In this document: piece by piece, positions 22,812 to 31,899 of the stretch | Numbering within the stretch: the first letter of the stretch is position 1 | How the letters are laid out: every line of letters starts with the position of its first letter | Source: Clostridia bacterium | GTDB lineage: Bacteria; Bacillota; Clostridia; Christensenellales; Aristaeellaceae | Direction: 5' to 3' | Assembly: GCA_030529995.1 (NCBI GenBank) | Contig: JAUMVT010000003.1 | Span: forward strand, 29,342 to 93,341 | Length of the DNA: 64,000 bases | Made by a program: the position numbers and the translations under genes | Notes under the pieces: model-generated | What the model saw: the letters and a program-made list of their open reading frames with translations, nothing else | What the model was told of the DNA's origin: nothing | Databases searched by the model: none

Positions 22812-25800
22812 TTACAGTTGATCCTGATTCTGATTCTTCAGTTCCTCACTGCTGGCTTGGGTTCTGCGGCGGCGAGGGGTGTAGGAGGTGCTTGTGCCGT
22901 CATCGGTGGGACGATAGCTGGCCGTGTACTGCTGGCCGGATTCGCCGCTGTCGCTCTGCCGATAACTGCCGGTGTAGGACTGGCTGGTGCTGCCGGCGTA
23001 AGGTTGGCTGCCATTGCCGGAATAGCTCTGGCTGCCGGTGTACCGCTGCTGGCTGCTCTGTCCGTAGGGAGCAGACTGAGTTCTCTGCTGCTGAGTACCG
23101 CCCTCACCGGTAGCGTTGCTGCGCATGCCCGTTACATCCGGTGCCGCCTTGACTTCCGGCCGACGGTAGGTGGAGGAAGAAGCGTTGGGTCTGGTTGCCT
23201 GGGCATTTCTTGCGTAAGGATTCTGTGCCTGGGTGGCAGTGCCGCGCTGCTGGCTGCCCTGAGGATAGCCCTGCCGAGGCTGCTGCCCCTGCGGTGCATT
23301 GCCCCGCTGTGCTGCTGCACGCTTGGCTGCCGCACGCTGCTGTGCCACACGCTTCTTGTTGCGGCTGTAAATCACATAGCCGTATGCACCGCCGCCAATG
23401 CAGGCCACCGCCAGAATGCCGCCGATGATCCAGCCGATGGACGAACCGGAATCGGTATCGTCAGGATCATTGATCTCAATGGTAGCCACAGGTTCTTCCG
23501 TGGTAGCCATAGGATCCGGCAGATCACTGGTGGTAGGCGATACAGAAGGCGATACCGTCGCCGATGTGGTGGGCGATGCCGTAGTCGCCAAGGGTTCAGG
23601 CGTAGAGAAGGGATTGAAGGGTTCATAGCTGACGTTCATGCTGCTGTTGCTCTTCCACTCGTCCACGGTGCTGTCTTCAGCAGGTTTCACCGTTGTGCTG
23701 GAGGAGGAACTGGAGCTGGAACCGCTGGTGTTGTTGGAAATACCCTTCTTGTACTCTGCGCTGTTCAGGAAGGTCTGGACTTCCTCGATGGTCATCTGCT
23801 TGAAGTAGTTGCCCATGATGTAGCCCGTGGTGCCGTTGTAGGAAACACGATACCAGGTAACGCCGTTCACCTGCTCCGTACCCAGAATCAGGCAGAAAGC
23901 ATACTGCTTCAGGGTGCCTACCTTCTTGGAACTGGTGGAAGCGCTCTGGCGGAAGTTAACGGAAGTGGTGGTTACATAGCCGTAGCTGGACAGGGACGTA
24001 TCATCGTAAGGCTGAGGCGTGGAGCTGGGCACAGGGGTAGGCGTGCCCTTCTTCAGGTTCTCAGTATAGTCAATGACTTCCTGTGCGGTCATCATACGAA
24101 GCATATCCGCCCGGATGTAGCCGTACACGCCGTTGTAGTTGACGATGTGCCAAGCCACGTTATTGGAATCGTACACCTGACCCATGACCAGCATGGGGAT
24201 GTTCTGTCCCAGCACGCTGATGATCTGGCTCTGCACGCTGGCCTGACTGCGGAAGTACACGCCGTCACCCACGGTGTAGGCATAGCCTACCACCTGCGGA
24301 GGCTCGGAAGTGGTTGCGGGAGTGGGGGTAGGCGTTGCGGTTTCATCATTCCACTTGCGGATGTAGTACTCCGCTTCCTGGGCGTTGATGTGGCGCAGCA
24401 TGCTGTCCGGCACATAGCCCTGCTGATTGGCTAGGGTCGTACCCCGGCTCCACACGCTGCCGGAAGCACTGTCCGTAGACTGAGCCGTCACGTTGATGAG
24501 GGTTTCCGCAGGCAGGGTGGTAATGATGCTGGCATCCGCCGTGCTGATTTCCGTACGGAGTGCCACCGTGCCGGTGGTCACCGCATAGCCCGTGTAGGGG
24601 GTCTGGGTCACCACAGGGGTTTCCGTGACTACAGGATTCTTGGTGTAGGTAAACACCACAGGGTTCTGATCCGGATTGCCGGCGGCATCCACCGTCACAA
24701 GCTTAGCACTGCTGTCCGGAGTGTAGCCCTCAATGGCAGCTGCATAAATGTAAGTCTGCATGCCGGTGGAGCAGGTGGCGCGGGTCTCACCCAGCAGGGT
24801 GCCTTCCGTGCTGATGAACTGCACCGTTACGCTGACCTCGCCCGGCGCGGCCGTGGGGGTATCCGTGGGTGCATCCGTAATCACTGGTGCGGTGGGCGTG
24901 GGCGTAATTTCAGGGGTGGCAGTAGGTTCTTCGGTAATCACCGGCTCACGGGGCACGGGGGTCTCGCACTCTTCGGCCTCGTACTGCTGGCTTTCCGCCT
25001 CGGTCATTACGGTCAGGTACGTGCTCATGATGTAGCCGCTGGTGCCGTTGTAAATGACGCTGGTCCAGTTTTCTCCTGCGTCCGTAACCTGTTCCTTCAC
25101 CATCCACACCTTGGTACCCTTGCTCAGGGTGGCCAGGATGGTCTTGCCGCTGGCCGTGGAAGGCTCGGAACGGAACTTAACCTGCCGGTCATTCACCGTA
25201 CCGAAGCGGTTAATGGTTTCGCCCACGGGAATGGGGGTTTCGATGACTTCCTCTTCATAGACGAAGGTCACGCTCTCTCGATCCGCCACGCCGTCTGCGC
25301 TGACCGTAACCGATACAGGATCTGCCTGATAGGCCTTGTAGCCTGCCGGTACGTGATCTGCCTGAGGGGCAACGACGGAAGTCTTGCCAGCCTCCAAGGT
25401 AACCGTTTCAGGAGAAGCAATATTCGTGCCGTTGGTATCCTGATAGTACACCGTCACCGTGGCAGGTGCTGCAGGCGCAGGGGTATCAGTCACGACAGGA
25501 GCGGCACGGTAATAGAACACGACTTCTGCCGGATCAGCCACACCGCCGGCCACATCCACCGTAGCGTTGGGTTCGCTGACAATGCTGTAGCCATCGGCCA
25601 GGTCAGCCGGGGCAGCAGTGATGTTGTTGGGGCCTTCCGCCAGCACATCGCTGGTCTGGGCGGAGGCCACGTCATGCATGTCGCTTTCATCCACATAGCG
25701 GATGGTAACACGAACTTCCGTTACAGGTACCTCCGTCACGGGAGCCTCGGTTACGGGCACTTCCGTTTCGGGGACGACTGCCGTGTAGGTGAACACCAGC

Positions 25801-26948
25801 ACCGCAGGATCTGCCACGCCGGTTTCGGATACGGTCAGGGTCTGAGACGCCGTGTTAGCCGTGTATCCGTCCAGAACAGGGGCTTCCACCGGCATGCTTT
25901 CGCCGGTCATGCAAGTCACCTGGGTGGTATAGATCATCAGACCCTCGGCCGTCACGCACTGCACGTCCACCGTAACGGATTCCGGAACAGGCACGGGCGT
26001 TTCCGCCGCCGTGTAGGTGAAGATCACAGGATTCTGATCCGGGTTGCCGGAAGCATCCACGGTCACATATTTTTCATTAGCATCAGGATTGTAGCCGTCA
26101 AAGCCGGCTGCCGGAATGGCCGTGGTCTGCCCCACAGGCGCCATCACGCTGGTACTGCCTAGGTTGCCGCCGTCAGCCGTGTTGTAGATCACGATGATTT
26201 CCGTTTCCGTAGGAGCAGGAGTAGGGGTTTCCACCGCCATGTAGGTGAAGATGACGGGATTCATGGCCGGATTGCCGGCAGCATCCACATACACATCCTG
26301 CTGGTAGGTTTGAGGCGTATAGCCGTCAATATCCGCAGCATGCACCGTGTTGTTGGCATTGGTGTTCAGGGTCGCCGTGGTTTCGCCCAGATAGGCACCG
26401 TCCGTTCCCTGATAAATCACCTGCACATCCACCGTGGCAGGCGCAGGCTCAGGCGTATCCGTAGGCACTTCCGTAGGAACCTCGGTGGGGACCTCCGTTG
26501 GTGCTTCCGTAGGCACTACAACAGGTGCGCCCTGGGTGGATACGTACAGGGTGTATATATCCGCCACCGTCACGCCGTCCGCCTCATAGGCCATGATGGT
26601 GATCGCCTTGGAAGCATCCATATCTGCCCCGGTATCCATGGCAGAAATGATCGTGCCATCCGCCGGATTGAACACATAATCCGTATGATAGGGATGATAT
26701 ACGTTCAGTGTCAGTCCGCTGAACACATCCGAGGCCGTCACCGTGGCCCAGAAGGTCTGATCCGAGCCCTCCACAGGCGTGGCCGTAACGGACATATAAT
26801 TTCCGCTCAGATCCGTCCAACTCAGGGTCACCATCAGTGCCGTCCAGTCCTCCTGTGCCACGACAGGCACAGCAAAGCTACACAGCAGCATCATGACGCC
26901 AAGGAGCAGGGACAGCATCCGTTTTTTCCATTGGGCAGCATATTTCAT
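22812..26948 (-). CDS. Large secreted repeat protein with MucBP-like and SH3 domains, C-terminal membrane anchor and long cytoplasmic tail
   Basis: A 1378-residue protein. AAGGAGG precedes the ATG and a strong promoter lies at 26993-27021. Residues 1-32 are a signal peptide. About six repeats of 65-75 residues resemble MucBP-type domains (each has an early YxDxDG-like strand, a central GY and an ending like NPVIFTYTA). Four bacterial SH3-like domains follow or are inserted (near 640, 850, 950 and 1050), separated by proline-threonine linkers of the VPTEAPTEVPT kind. A membrane segment (about 1170-1195) precedes a cytoplasmic tail of about 180 residues, basic at first and then rich in Q, S, G and Y. 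There is no LPxTG sorting signal. It is probably a surface sensor or cell-wall-binding protein; the function is not known. Confidence 0.85.
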   Translation of the reverse strand: MKYAAQWKKRMLSLLLGVMMLLCSFAVPVVAQEDWTALMVTLSWTDLSGNYMSVTATPVEGSDQTFWATVTASDVFSGLTLNVYHPYHTDYVFNPADGTIISAMDTGADMDASKAITIMAYEADGVTVADIYTLYVSTQGAPVVVPTEAPTEVPTEVPTEVPTDTPEPAPATVDVQVIYQGTDGAYLGETTATLNTNANNTVHAADIDGYTPQTYQQDVYVDAAGNPAMNPVIFTYMAVETPTPAPTETEIIVIYNTADGGNLGSTSVMAPVGQTTAIPAAGFDGYNPDANEKYVTVDASGNPDQNPVIFTYTAAETPVPVPESVTVDVQCVTAEGLMIYTTQVTCMTGESMPVEAPVLDGYTANTASQTLTVSETGVADPAVLVFTYTAVVPETEVPVTEAPVTEVPVTEVRVTIRYVDESDMHDVASAQTSDVLAEGPNNITAAPADLADGYSIVSEPNATVDVAGGVADPAEVVFYYRAAPVVTDTPAPAAPATVTVYYQDTNGTNIASPETVTLEAGKTSVVAPQADHVPAGYKAYQADPVSVTVSADGVADRESVTFVYEEEVIETPIPVGETINRFGTVNDRQVKFRSEPSTASGKTILATLSKGTKVWMVKEQVTDAGENWTSVIYNGTSGYIMSTYLTVMTEAESQQYEAEECETPVPREPVITEEPTATPEITPTPTAPVITDAPTDTPTAAPGEVSVTVQFISTEGTLLGETRATCSTGMQTYIYAAAIEGYTPDSSAKLVTVDAAGNPDQNPVVFTYTKNPVVTETPVVTQTPYTGYAVTTGTVALRTEISTADASIITTLPAETLINVTAQSTDSASGSVWSRGTTLANQQGYVPDSMLRHINAQEAEYYIRKWNDETATPTPTPATTSEPPQVVGYAYTVGDGVYFRSQASVQSQIISVLGQNIPMLVMGQVYDSNNVAWHIVNYNGVYGYIRADMLRMMTAQEVIDYTENLKKGTPTPVPSSTPQPYDDTSLSSYGYVTTTSVNFRQSASTSSKKVGTLKQYAFCLILGTEQVNGVTWYRVSYNGTTGYIMGNYFKQMTIEEVQTFLNSAEYKKGISNNTSGSSSSSSSSTTVKPAEDSTVDEWKSNSSMNVSYEPFNPFSTPEPLATTASPTTSATVSPSVSPTTSDLPDPMATTEEPVATIEINDPDDTDSGSSIGWIIGGILAVACIGGGAYGYVIYSRNKKRVAQQRAAAKRAAAQRGNAPQGQQPRQGYPQGSQQRGTATQAQNPYARNAQATRPNASSSTYRRPEVKAAPDVTGMRSNATGEGGTQQQRTQSAPYGQSSQQRYTGSQSYSGNGSQPYAGSTSQSYTGSYRQSDSGESGQQYTASYRPTDDGTSTSYTPRRRRTQASSEELKNQNQDQL

Positions 26949-26992
26949 CGTTGCATTCCTCCTTGCAGCGCAAGTAACGATTCTCCGAGTTT

Positions 26993-27021
26993 ATTGTATC
27001 GCCAACCATCGCCGTTGTCAA
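26993..27021 (-). promoter_or_regulatory. Sigma-A promoter of the large repeat protein
   Basis: On the minus strand TTGACA (27016-27021) and TACAAT (26993-26998) are 17 bases apart, about 45 bases before the start codon. Confidence 0.85.
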
Positions 27022-27126
27022 TTCGAACCCCGGGCGCAGTCCATCTTTTCGCCCCATGCAGGAATCCGCCCTTCACCGTCGAATGTGAAGAAAGAAACTT
27101 CCTAACAGAATGTGAGGCATCCACCC

Positions 27127-27684
27127 ATGCAAGATTCCGAACTGCGTGAAAATGTGATTTCCCGGGAGGTCATTTACCCCGGCAAGGTGATCCATGTGGA
27201 AAAGTGGCAGGTAACCCTGCCGGACGGCGGTCAGGCTCCCAGAGAGATTGTGCTCCACCGCGGTGCGTCCGCCGTCGTAGCTCTGGATGAAGCAGGGAAC
27301 ATCATCCTTGTCCGCCAGCACCGGGTGGCCATTGACCGCATCACCCTGGAAATTCCCGCCGGTAAGCTGGACACCGCCGATGAAGATCCCTTCCTCTGCG
27401 CCAAGCGGGAGCTGGAAGAGGAAACCGGCCTCCATGCAGAGGACTGGGAGAAACTGCTGGTGCTGGACACCACTCCCGGCTTCTGCAATGAGCACATCCA
27501 CCTGTACCTGGCCACCGGCCTCCATGCCGGTGAAAAGCATCCGGATGCGGATGAGTTCATTGCCGCCCAGCGCATGCCCTTAACCGAAGCCCTGCAGAAG
27601 GTGCTCCGGGGCGAATTCCACGATGGCAAAACCGTGGTGGGCATCCTAATGACGGCGCAGAAGATGGGGCTTTCATCCATCTGA
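27127..27684 (+). CDS. Nudix hydrolase, ADP-ribose pyrophosphatase type
   Basis: A 185-residue cytoplasmic enzyme that likely splits ADP-ribose or a related nucleoside diphosphate sugar. ATG 27127 is chosen over GTG 27112 because GAGG lies 9 bases upstream of the ATG. The Nudix box runs from AGKLDTADEDP to RELEEETGL near residues 80-103, with one extra residue between the glycine and the first glutamate compared with the consensus. The N-terminal part VISREVIYPGKVIHVEKWQV is typical of NudF-type enzymes. It is followed by a GNAT and a YgjP-like gene on the same strand. Confidence 0.9.
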   Translation: MQDSELRENVISREVIYPGKVIHVEKWQVTLPDGGQAPREIVLHRGASAVVALDEAGNIILVRQHRVAIDRITLEIPAGKLDTADEDPFLCAKRELEEETGLHAEDWEKLLVLDTTPGFCNEHIHLYLATGLHAGEKHPDADEFIAAQRMPLTEALQKVLRGEFHDGKTVVGILMTAQKMGLSSI

Positions 27685-27779
27685 CGAATGAGATCGCCTT
27701 TTCGTTCCCGTTTTGCAAAATTCTTTTTTTGAAATTGATTGAAAGGCTGCGGCAGGCTTGTCTGCCGACGAATGCCGTC

Positions 27780-28427
27780 ATGAGTGAGCAGCGCGGTTTC
27801 TTCCGCAAAATCATCAGCCCCCTTCCCCAGCATCCGGCAGACCCTTGCGAGGTGTTTGCCCATTTGCCCGTTTTAACCACCCGGCGGCTGATTCTCCGCC
27901 CCATGCAGATGAGCGATGCACCGGATGTGTTCGCCTACTCCCGTGACCCGGAGGTAGCTCGGCATGTGCTGTGGGACGCACACCGCTCTTTGGCGGATTC
28001 CCGGGCTTACCTGCGCTTTATTCACAAGCAGTACAGGGATGGGGCACCCTCCAGCTACGGCATTGTGATGAAAGAAACAGGGCATTTGGTGGGCACCATC
28101 GGTTTTATGTGGTACAGCCCGGAGAACCAGTCCGCCGAGGTGGGCTACAGCCTTGCCCGGTGGCTGTGGGGGCAGGGGCTGATGCCTGAAGCCCTGCAAG
28201 CTGTGCTGGACATGAGCTTCTCCACCCTGCGTCTCCACCGGGTGGAAGCCATGCATGAAACCTCCAACCCAGCCAGCGGCCGGGTCATGACCAAGTGCGG
28301 CATGCAGCATGAAGGCACCCTGCGGGATCGGGTACTGAACAAAGGAAAATACACGGATGTGGAGCTGTACGCCATTCTGCTGCAGGATTGGCAGGCAGCC
28401 CATGCGGCGGATGCCAGCAGGCGGTGA
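27780..28427 (+). CDS. GNAT family N-acetyltransferase (RimJ/RimL-like)
   Basis: An acetyltransferase of about 215 residues using acetyl-CoA. The acceptor domain begins with LTTRRLILRPM near residue 32, followed by GTIGFMWYSPENQSAEVGYSLARWLWGQGLMPEAL, the acetyl-CoA-binding region, and the late LHRVEAMHETSNPASGRVMTKCGM. These match RimJ/RimL-type enzymes that modify protein N-termini or small molecules. The start is uncertain: ATG 27780 has no clear ribosome-binding site and TTG codons near 27729-27735 are alternatives. A hairpin lies between the two candidates. The product ends 5 bases before the YgjP-like gene. Confidence 0.82.
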   Translation: MSEQRGFFRKIISPLPQHPADPCEVFAHLPVLTTRRLILRPMQMSDAPDVFAYSRDPEVARHVLWDAHRSLADSRAYLRFIHKQYRDGAPSSYGIVMKETGHLVGTIGFMWYSPENQSAEVGYSLARWLWGQGLMPEALQAVLDMSFSTLRLHRVEAMHETSNPASGRVMTKCGMQHEGTLRDRVLNKGKYTDVELYAILLQDWQAAHAADASRR

Positions 28428-28432
28428 TAGGC

Positions 28433-28981
28433 ATGGCATATGAACTGATCCGCAGCAGCAGAAAGACCCTGGCGATTCAAATCAAGAACGGTCAGGTGAT
28501 CGTCCGTGCGCCTCTGCGCGCCTCCGAAGCAGACATCCACGCCTTTCTGCTGGAGCATCAGGCCTGGATTCAGAAGCATCTGGCACAGGCAGAAGCCCGG
28601 CAGCAAACACTGTCTTCCGTTCAGAAGCTGACTCCGGAGGACATCCGTCAGCTTGCCCGGCAGGCTGTGCAGGTCATTCCCGGCAGAGTGGAGCATTACG
28701 CCCGGATGATCGGCGTGACCTACGGGCGCATCACCATCCGCAATCAACGTTCCAAATGGGGCAGCTGCAGCAGCCTTGGCAACCTGAACTTCAACTGTCT
28801 GCTGATGCTGGCACCCCTAGAGGTGCTAGACAGCGTGATTGTTCACGAGCTGTGTCACCGAAAGGAAATGAACCATTCCCAGCGGTTCTATGCTGAAGTA
28901 CTGAGGGTTTATCCTGACTACAAGCATTGGAACCAATGGCTGAAGGACAACGGTGCCATGCTCATGGCCATGATGCCTTGA
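28433..28981 (+). CDS. YgjP-like (DUF45) metallopeptidase
   Basis: A 182-residue protein of the DUF45/YgjP family related to M48 and SprT metallopeptidases. The zinc motif HELCH lies in VIVHELCHRKEMNHS near residue 140, and the family's WGSCSS motif lies near residue 105. The third ligand is probably a later histidine in the same region. No signal peptide. It is probably co-transcribed with the acetyltransferase gene just upstream. Confidence 0.88.
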   Translation: MAYELIRSSRKTLAIQIKNGQVIVRAPLRASEADIHAFLLEHQAWIQKHLAQAEARQQTLSSVQKLTPEDIRQLARQAVQVIPGRVEHYARMIGVTYGRITIRNQRSKWGSCSSLGNLNFNCLLMLAPLEVLDSVIVHELCHRKEMNHSQRFYAEVLRVYPDYKHWNQWLKDNGAMLMAMMP

Positions 28982-28999
28982 ATCATTCCTTTTGTATAA

Positions 29000-29044
29000 A
29001 AGAGACCACGGTCGGGTTTTGAAGCCTGCACCGTGGTCTCTTCT
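29000..29044 (+). terminator. Terminator of the Nudix-GNAT-YgjP unit
   Basis: AAGAGACCACGGT and ACCGTGGTCTCTT arms flank a 17-base loop and a short T-rich tail. It can act in both directions. Confidence 0.8.
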
Positions 29045-29127
29045 TGATTCAGGGTCTTTGATGTTTTTCGATCCAGCTGCGCTTTACCGCATGCTCTCCG
29101 CCGGGAATCGCATGGCAGTTCAGCATT

Positions 29128-31161
29128 TTATTGGCCTACATAGTTGGGGCTTCTGATTTCCGCCGTAGGCTGCTTGCTGCTCTGAATGTTGCGGCTGTAG
29201 CCGTCTTCCGTACGGTAGCCGGTCAGGTTCATGACAACCTTGCCGATTTCCACCGTAGGCTGTACATAGTTGTCGAAATTGAAGCGGCCGTGCTGGGTGA
29301 TCTCTCCCTCGCCCAGTGCAAGACGGTAAGAGCAGTTCATCACATAGTTGCCGTCAGAAGTTACAGGCAGAGGATTGCCGTACACATCGTAGCAGGTTAG
29401 GGTGAAGTAGAACCGGGTGATGTTCATGTTGCTGTCGTTGCGAACGTTCAGCTTGATCTTGTTGTCCTGCAGGTACAGGTCAACGATCTTCAGGGCCTTG
29501 TCATAGTTGCCTACCATGATGGTTGCCGTGGTGGTGTAGCCGCCATCCTCGGTAACACCGGTAATGGTGGTCTCACCCCAGCGGACGCCGGTAACGGTCG
29601 GCCGGTTCTGCTTGCCCTTCACCGTTGCGATGGAAGGATCAGCGCTGGTCCAGGTCATGTTCAGGTTGCTGGCATCGGTAGGTTCCAGCACCGCACGGCC
29701 GGTAACGCTCTCCCGCACATCCACACGGATGGTATCGCTGTACATATGCACGCCGGTCACAGGCTGAAGCACAGACACCTTGATGGTGCCGCTCCGGTTG
29801 CTGCCGTCAGCAGCCGTAGCCGTGATGGTCACGGTACCACGCTTCACGCCGTGCACCGTACCATCGGCATCCACCGTAGCAACATTGGCGTTGGAAGTCT
29901 TGTACGTCACGCTCTGATTGGTGGCATTGGCAGGGGTGATTTGAGGCGCCACGGTAATGGTGCTGCCCACATCCACCGTCACGGTCTTCTCAGAGAAGAT
30001 CACCTTTTCCACCAGCTGATTCACCGTTACCTTGCAGGTGGCATACACGTCAGGGAAGTTGGTGCTGCGGCAGGTAATGGTTGCTTCGCCCACGGATACA
30101 GGAGTAATCCGACCGTCACTGTTTACGGTCGCAACGGAAGGATCACTGCTTTCCCAGGTAACCTTCTTGTCATCCGCATTGGTGGGTGCCACGGTGGCAC
30201 GCAGGTTCTGCGCCCGTCCCATGTTGACCACAAGCTCCGTGCTGCTCAGGGTAATGGCCGTAGGCTGCTGCTTAACCCGAACCGTCACATTGCCCATACG
30301 GCCGCTGCCGTCAACAGCTGCGGCAACGATGTAGGCAGATCCCTTGCTCACGGCGGTTACGACACCGTTGGCATCCACCGTAGCAACGCTTTCATTGCGG
30401 CTGGTCCAGGTTACGTCGGTAATGCTTGCGTCCGCAGGGGTAATGGCTGCAGTCGCCTGGGTGGTTTCACCGACCCACAGAGTTTCTTCTGCCAGAGTAG
30501 GCTTCACAATTCGTGCAGGAGTAACCACCAGCACATGATAGGTAGCCGTTACTTCAGGATTCTGCTTGCTGCTTACGGTCAGTTCACACTCGCCTGCCTT
30601 CACAGGGGTCAGGCTATGTCCCTGCACCCGCAGCACATTGGAATCGCTGCTCTCCAGCACAGCCGTGCGGTCATTGGCCGTGGTGGGCTCCACCAGGGTC
30701 GGTGCGGACAGAGACTGTCCCATGGGTACCAGCAGCACCCGATTGGTGGTGGATTGAGTCAGCAGGGAAGCAATGGATGCTTCCGTGGCATCGTGCAGCG
30801 TCACCTTGGTTTCGTCCAGAGAGACCTTCTCCACACGCTGCTTAATCGTCAGGGTAATGTTTGCCCGGAAAGAGCGGCCATTATTCTCCAGGGTTGCCGT
30901 AATGGTCGTCTGTCCCTTTTTCAGACCGGTCACCGTGCCATTTTCATCCACGGTGGCATTCTGCGTGGCAGAGGACTTAAAAGTTACCGTGCCTTCTGCT
31001 GCATTGCCTGCCCGCTCCATCGTCAGCGTCAGCGTATCGCCGATAAAAAGCTCCGTAACGCTTCGATCAAAGACGAACCGGTCTCCTTCTGCCAGTGCAA
31101 AACTAGCAAAGGATGTTACCATGATTGCCAGTACCATCAGGAAAGCCAGCATCTTTTTCAT
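29128..31161 (-). CDS. Secreted protein with Ig-like (Big2) repeats
   Basis: A 677-residue secreted protein. GGAGG lies 8 bases before the ATG at 31161; an ATG two codons upstream is less well placed. Residues 1-23 form a signal peptide (cleavage after ALA). Six Big2-like bacterial immunoglobulin domains of about 80 residues follow, each with a core of the type WTSxDxSVATVDxxGxVTxVxxGxxTITAxxxDG. The last 125 residues form a different domain (DKALKIVDLYLQDNKIKLNVRNDS and on). There is no membrane anchor or LPxTG. It is probably a surface or matrix protein, possibly an adhesin; its partner is unknown. Confidence 0.88.
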   Translation of the reverse strand: MKKMLAFLMVLAIMVTSFASFALAEGDRFVFDRSVTELFIGDTLTLTMERAGNAAEGTVTFKSSATQNATVDENGTVTGLKKGQTTITATLENNGRSFRANITLTIKQRVEKVSLDETKVTLHDATEASIASLLTQSTTNRVLLVPMGQSLSAPTLVEPTTANDRTAVLESSDSNVLRVQGHSLTPVKAGECELTVSSKQNPEVTATYHVLVVTPARIVKPTLAEETLWVGETTQATAAITPADASITDVTWTSRNESVATVDANGVVTAVSKGSAYIVAAAVDGSGRMGNVTVRVKQQPTAITLSSTELVVNMGRAQNLRATVAPTNADDKKVTWESSDPSVATVNSDGRITPVSVGEATITCRSTNFPDVYATCKVTVNQLVEKVIFSEKTVTVDVGSTITVAPQITPANATNQSVTYKTSNANVATVDADGTVHGVKRGTVTITATAADGSNRSGTIKVSVLQPVTGVHMYSDTIRVDVRESVTGRAVLEPTDASNLNMTWTSADPSIATVKGKQNRPTVTGVRWGETTITGVTEDGGYTTTATIMVGNYDKALKIVDLYLQDNKIKLNVRNDSNMNITRFYFTLTCYDVYGNPLPVTSDGNYVMNCSYRLALGEGEITQHGRFNFDNYVQPTVEIGKVVMNLTGYRTEDGYSRNIQSSKQPTAEIRSPNYVGQ

Positions 31162-31257
31162 GGTCATAACCTCCAATTGGTTTTTCCAACTATATAACGT
31201 TTTCTGAGCGGGTTTTCTTCCTGCAAAATGAAAATAATCCTGCAAAGTTCACTTCAT

Positions 31258-31497
31258 TTATCGCCATGGGCATTGGGAGCGGTTTGCCCCTTCCCGGCCG
31301 GATACATACCGGGCGTTGAACTCCGCATTAATCTGCCTCAGTTCCTTCTTCCCGTCGATATACTCCTGATACATTTCCGCAAGGCCGGCACTGCATCCGT
31401 CGCAGGCAGCCTCGATGGCACCCAGGGATTCCGCAACGATGATTTCCCGCTGCTCCCGTGTGGTGTCCTGAATCAGATAGCTATCAAAATTCTCCAT
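31258..31497 (-). CDS. Small conserved hypothetical protein
   Basis: A 79-residue protein. ATG 31497 follows AAGGAAG by 8 bases; the frame extends to 31608 without a better site. It is acidic at first with LIQDTTREQREIIVAES, two cysteines in AACDGCSAG, and DGKKELRQINAEF near the end. Similar small proteins with a DTTREER motif occur in Clostridia, but I do not know a function. It is divergent from the 75-residue gene at 31629. Confidence 0.65.
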   Translation of the reverse strand: MENFDSYLIQDTTREQREIIVAESLGAIEAACDGCSAGLAEMYQEYIDGKKELRQINAEFNARYVSGREGANRSQCPWR

Positions 31498-31561
31498 GTC
31501 TTTCACTTCCTTTGCGCTTAGGTATTCAACAGGGATTTTTTGCTTTTCCTTTTCCCTGCCA

Positions 31562-31590
31562 TTGCTTTTCTCCATCAGGTCGTTTATACT
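31562..31590 (+). promoter_or_regulatory. Sigma-A promoter of the 75-residue protein gene
   Basis: TTGCTT (31562-31567) and TATACT (31585-31590) are separated by 17 bases, 38 bases before the start codon. Confidence 0.75.
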
Positions 31591-31628
31591 GAAGGCATCC
31601 CTCATCAATCATAAAGGAGCTGACCCGT

Positions 31629-31856
31629 ATGGATCTTCAAAAGGTCATCAAGCAGGTACTGGACGCACTCAACAACAACGACGCTCTGGTCAAGGAATTC
31701 CTTGCCGACCCTGCCAAGGTGCTGGAAAGCAAGCTGGGCATTGACCTGCCCAATGAGCAAGTCAATGCCGTGGTGGAAGGCGTAAAAGCAAAGCTGAACC
31801 TTGACAATGCCGCCAGCGTGCTGAATGCAGTGCAGGGGCTGTTCGGCAAAAAGTAA
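31629..31856 (+). CDS. Small helical protein of 75 residues, leader-peptide-like
   Basis: A 75-residue protein with AAAGGAGC before the ATG. It is amphipathic and helical, with the central motif EFLADPAKVLESKLGIDLPNEQ, a pattern like the conserved part of Nif11/nitrile-hydratase-type leader peptides. It lacks a core rich in Cys, Ser or Thr, and no modification enzyme lies nearby, so it is probably not itself a RiPP precursor. Proteins like this are common in gut Clostridia. It has its own promoter and terminator. Confidence 0.65.
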   Translation: MDLQKVIKQVLDALNNNDALVKEFLADPAKVLESKLGIDLPNEQVNAVVEGVKAKLNLDNAASVLNAVQGLFGKK

Positions 31857-31870
31857 GATCATCCCTTGGC

Positions 31871-31899
31871 AAAAAGCAGGAATAGTTCCTGCTTTTTTT
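31871..31899. terminator. Bidirectional terminator
   Basis: AAAAAGCAGGAA and TTCCTGCTTTTT arms around a TAG loop. It ends the 75-residue gene and overlaps the stop of the XRE regulator on the other strand. Confidence 0.85.

Noticed and set aside
29043-29127. 25-codon frame on the minus strand just after the Big2 gene stop (MLNCHAIPGGEH and on)
   Set aside because: It has a start one base after the stop but no ribosome-binding site and no recognisable family; probably chance or a short remnant.
31629-31856. RiPP precursor peptide
   Set aside because: The leader-like part is present, but there is no Cys/Ser/Thr-rich core and no modification enzyme or exporter next to it.
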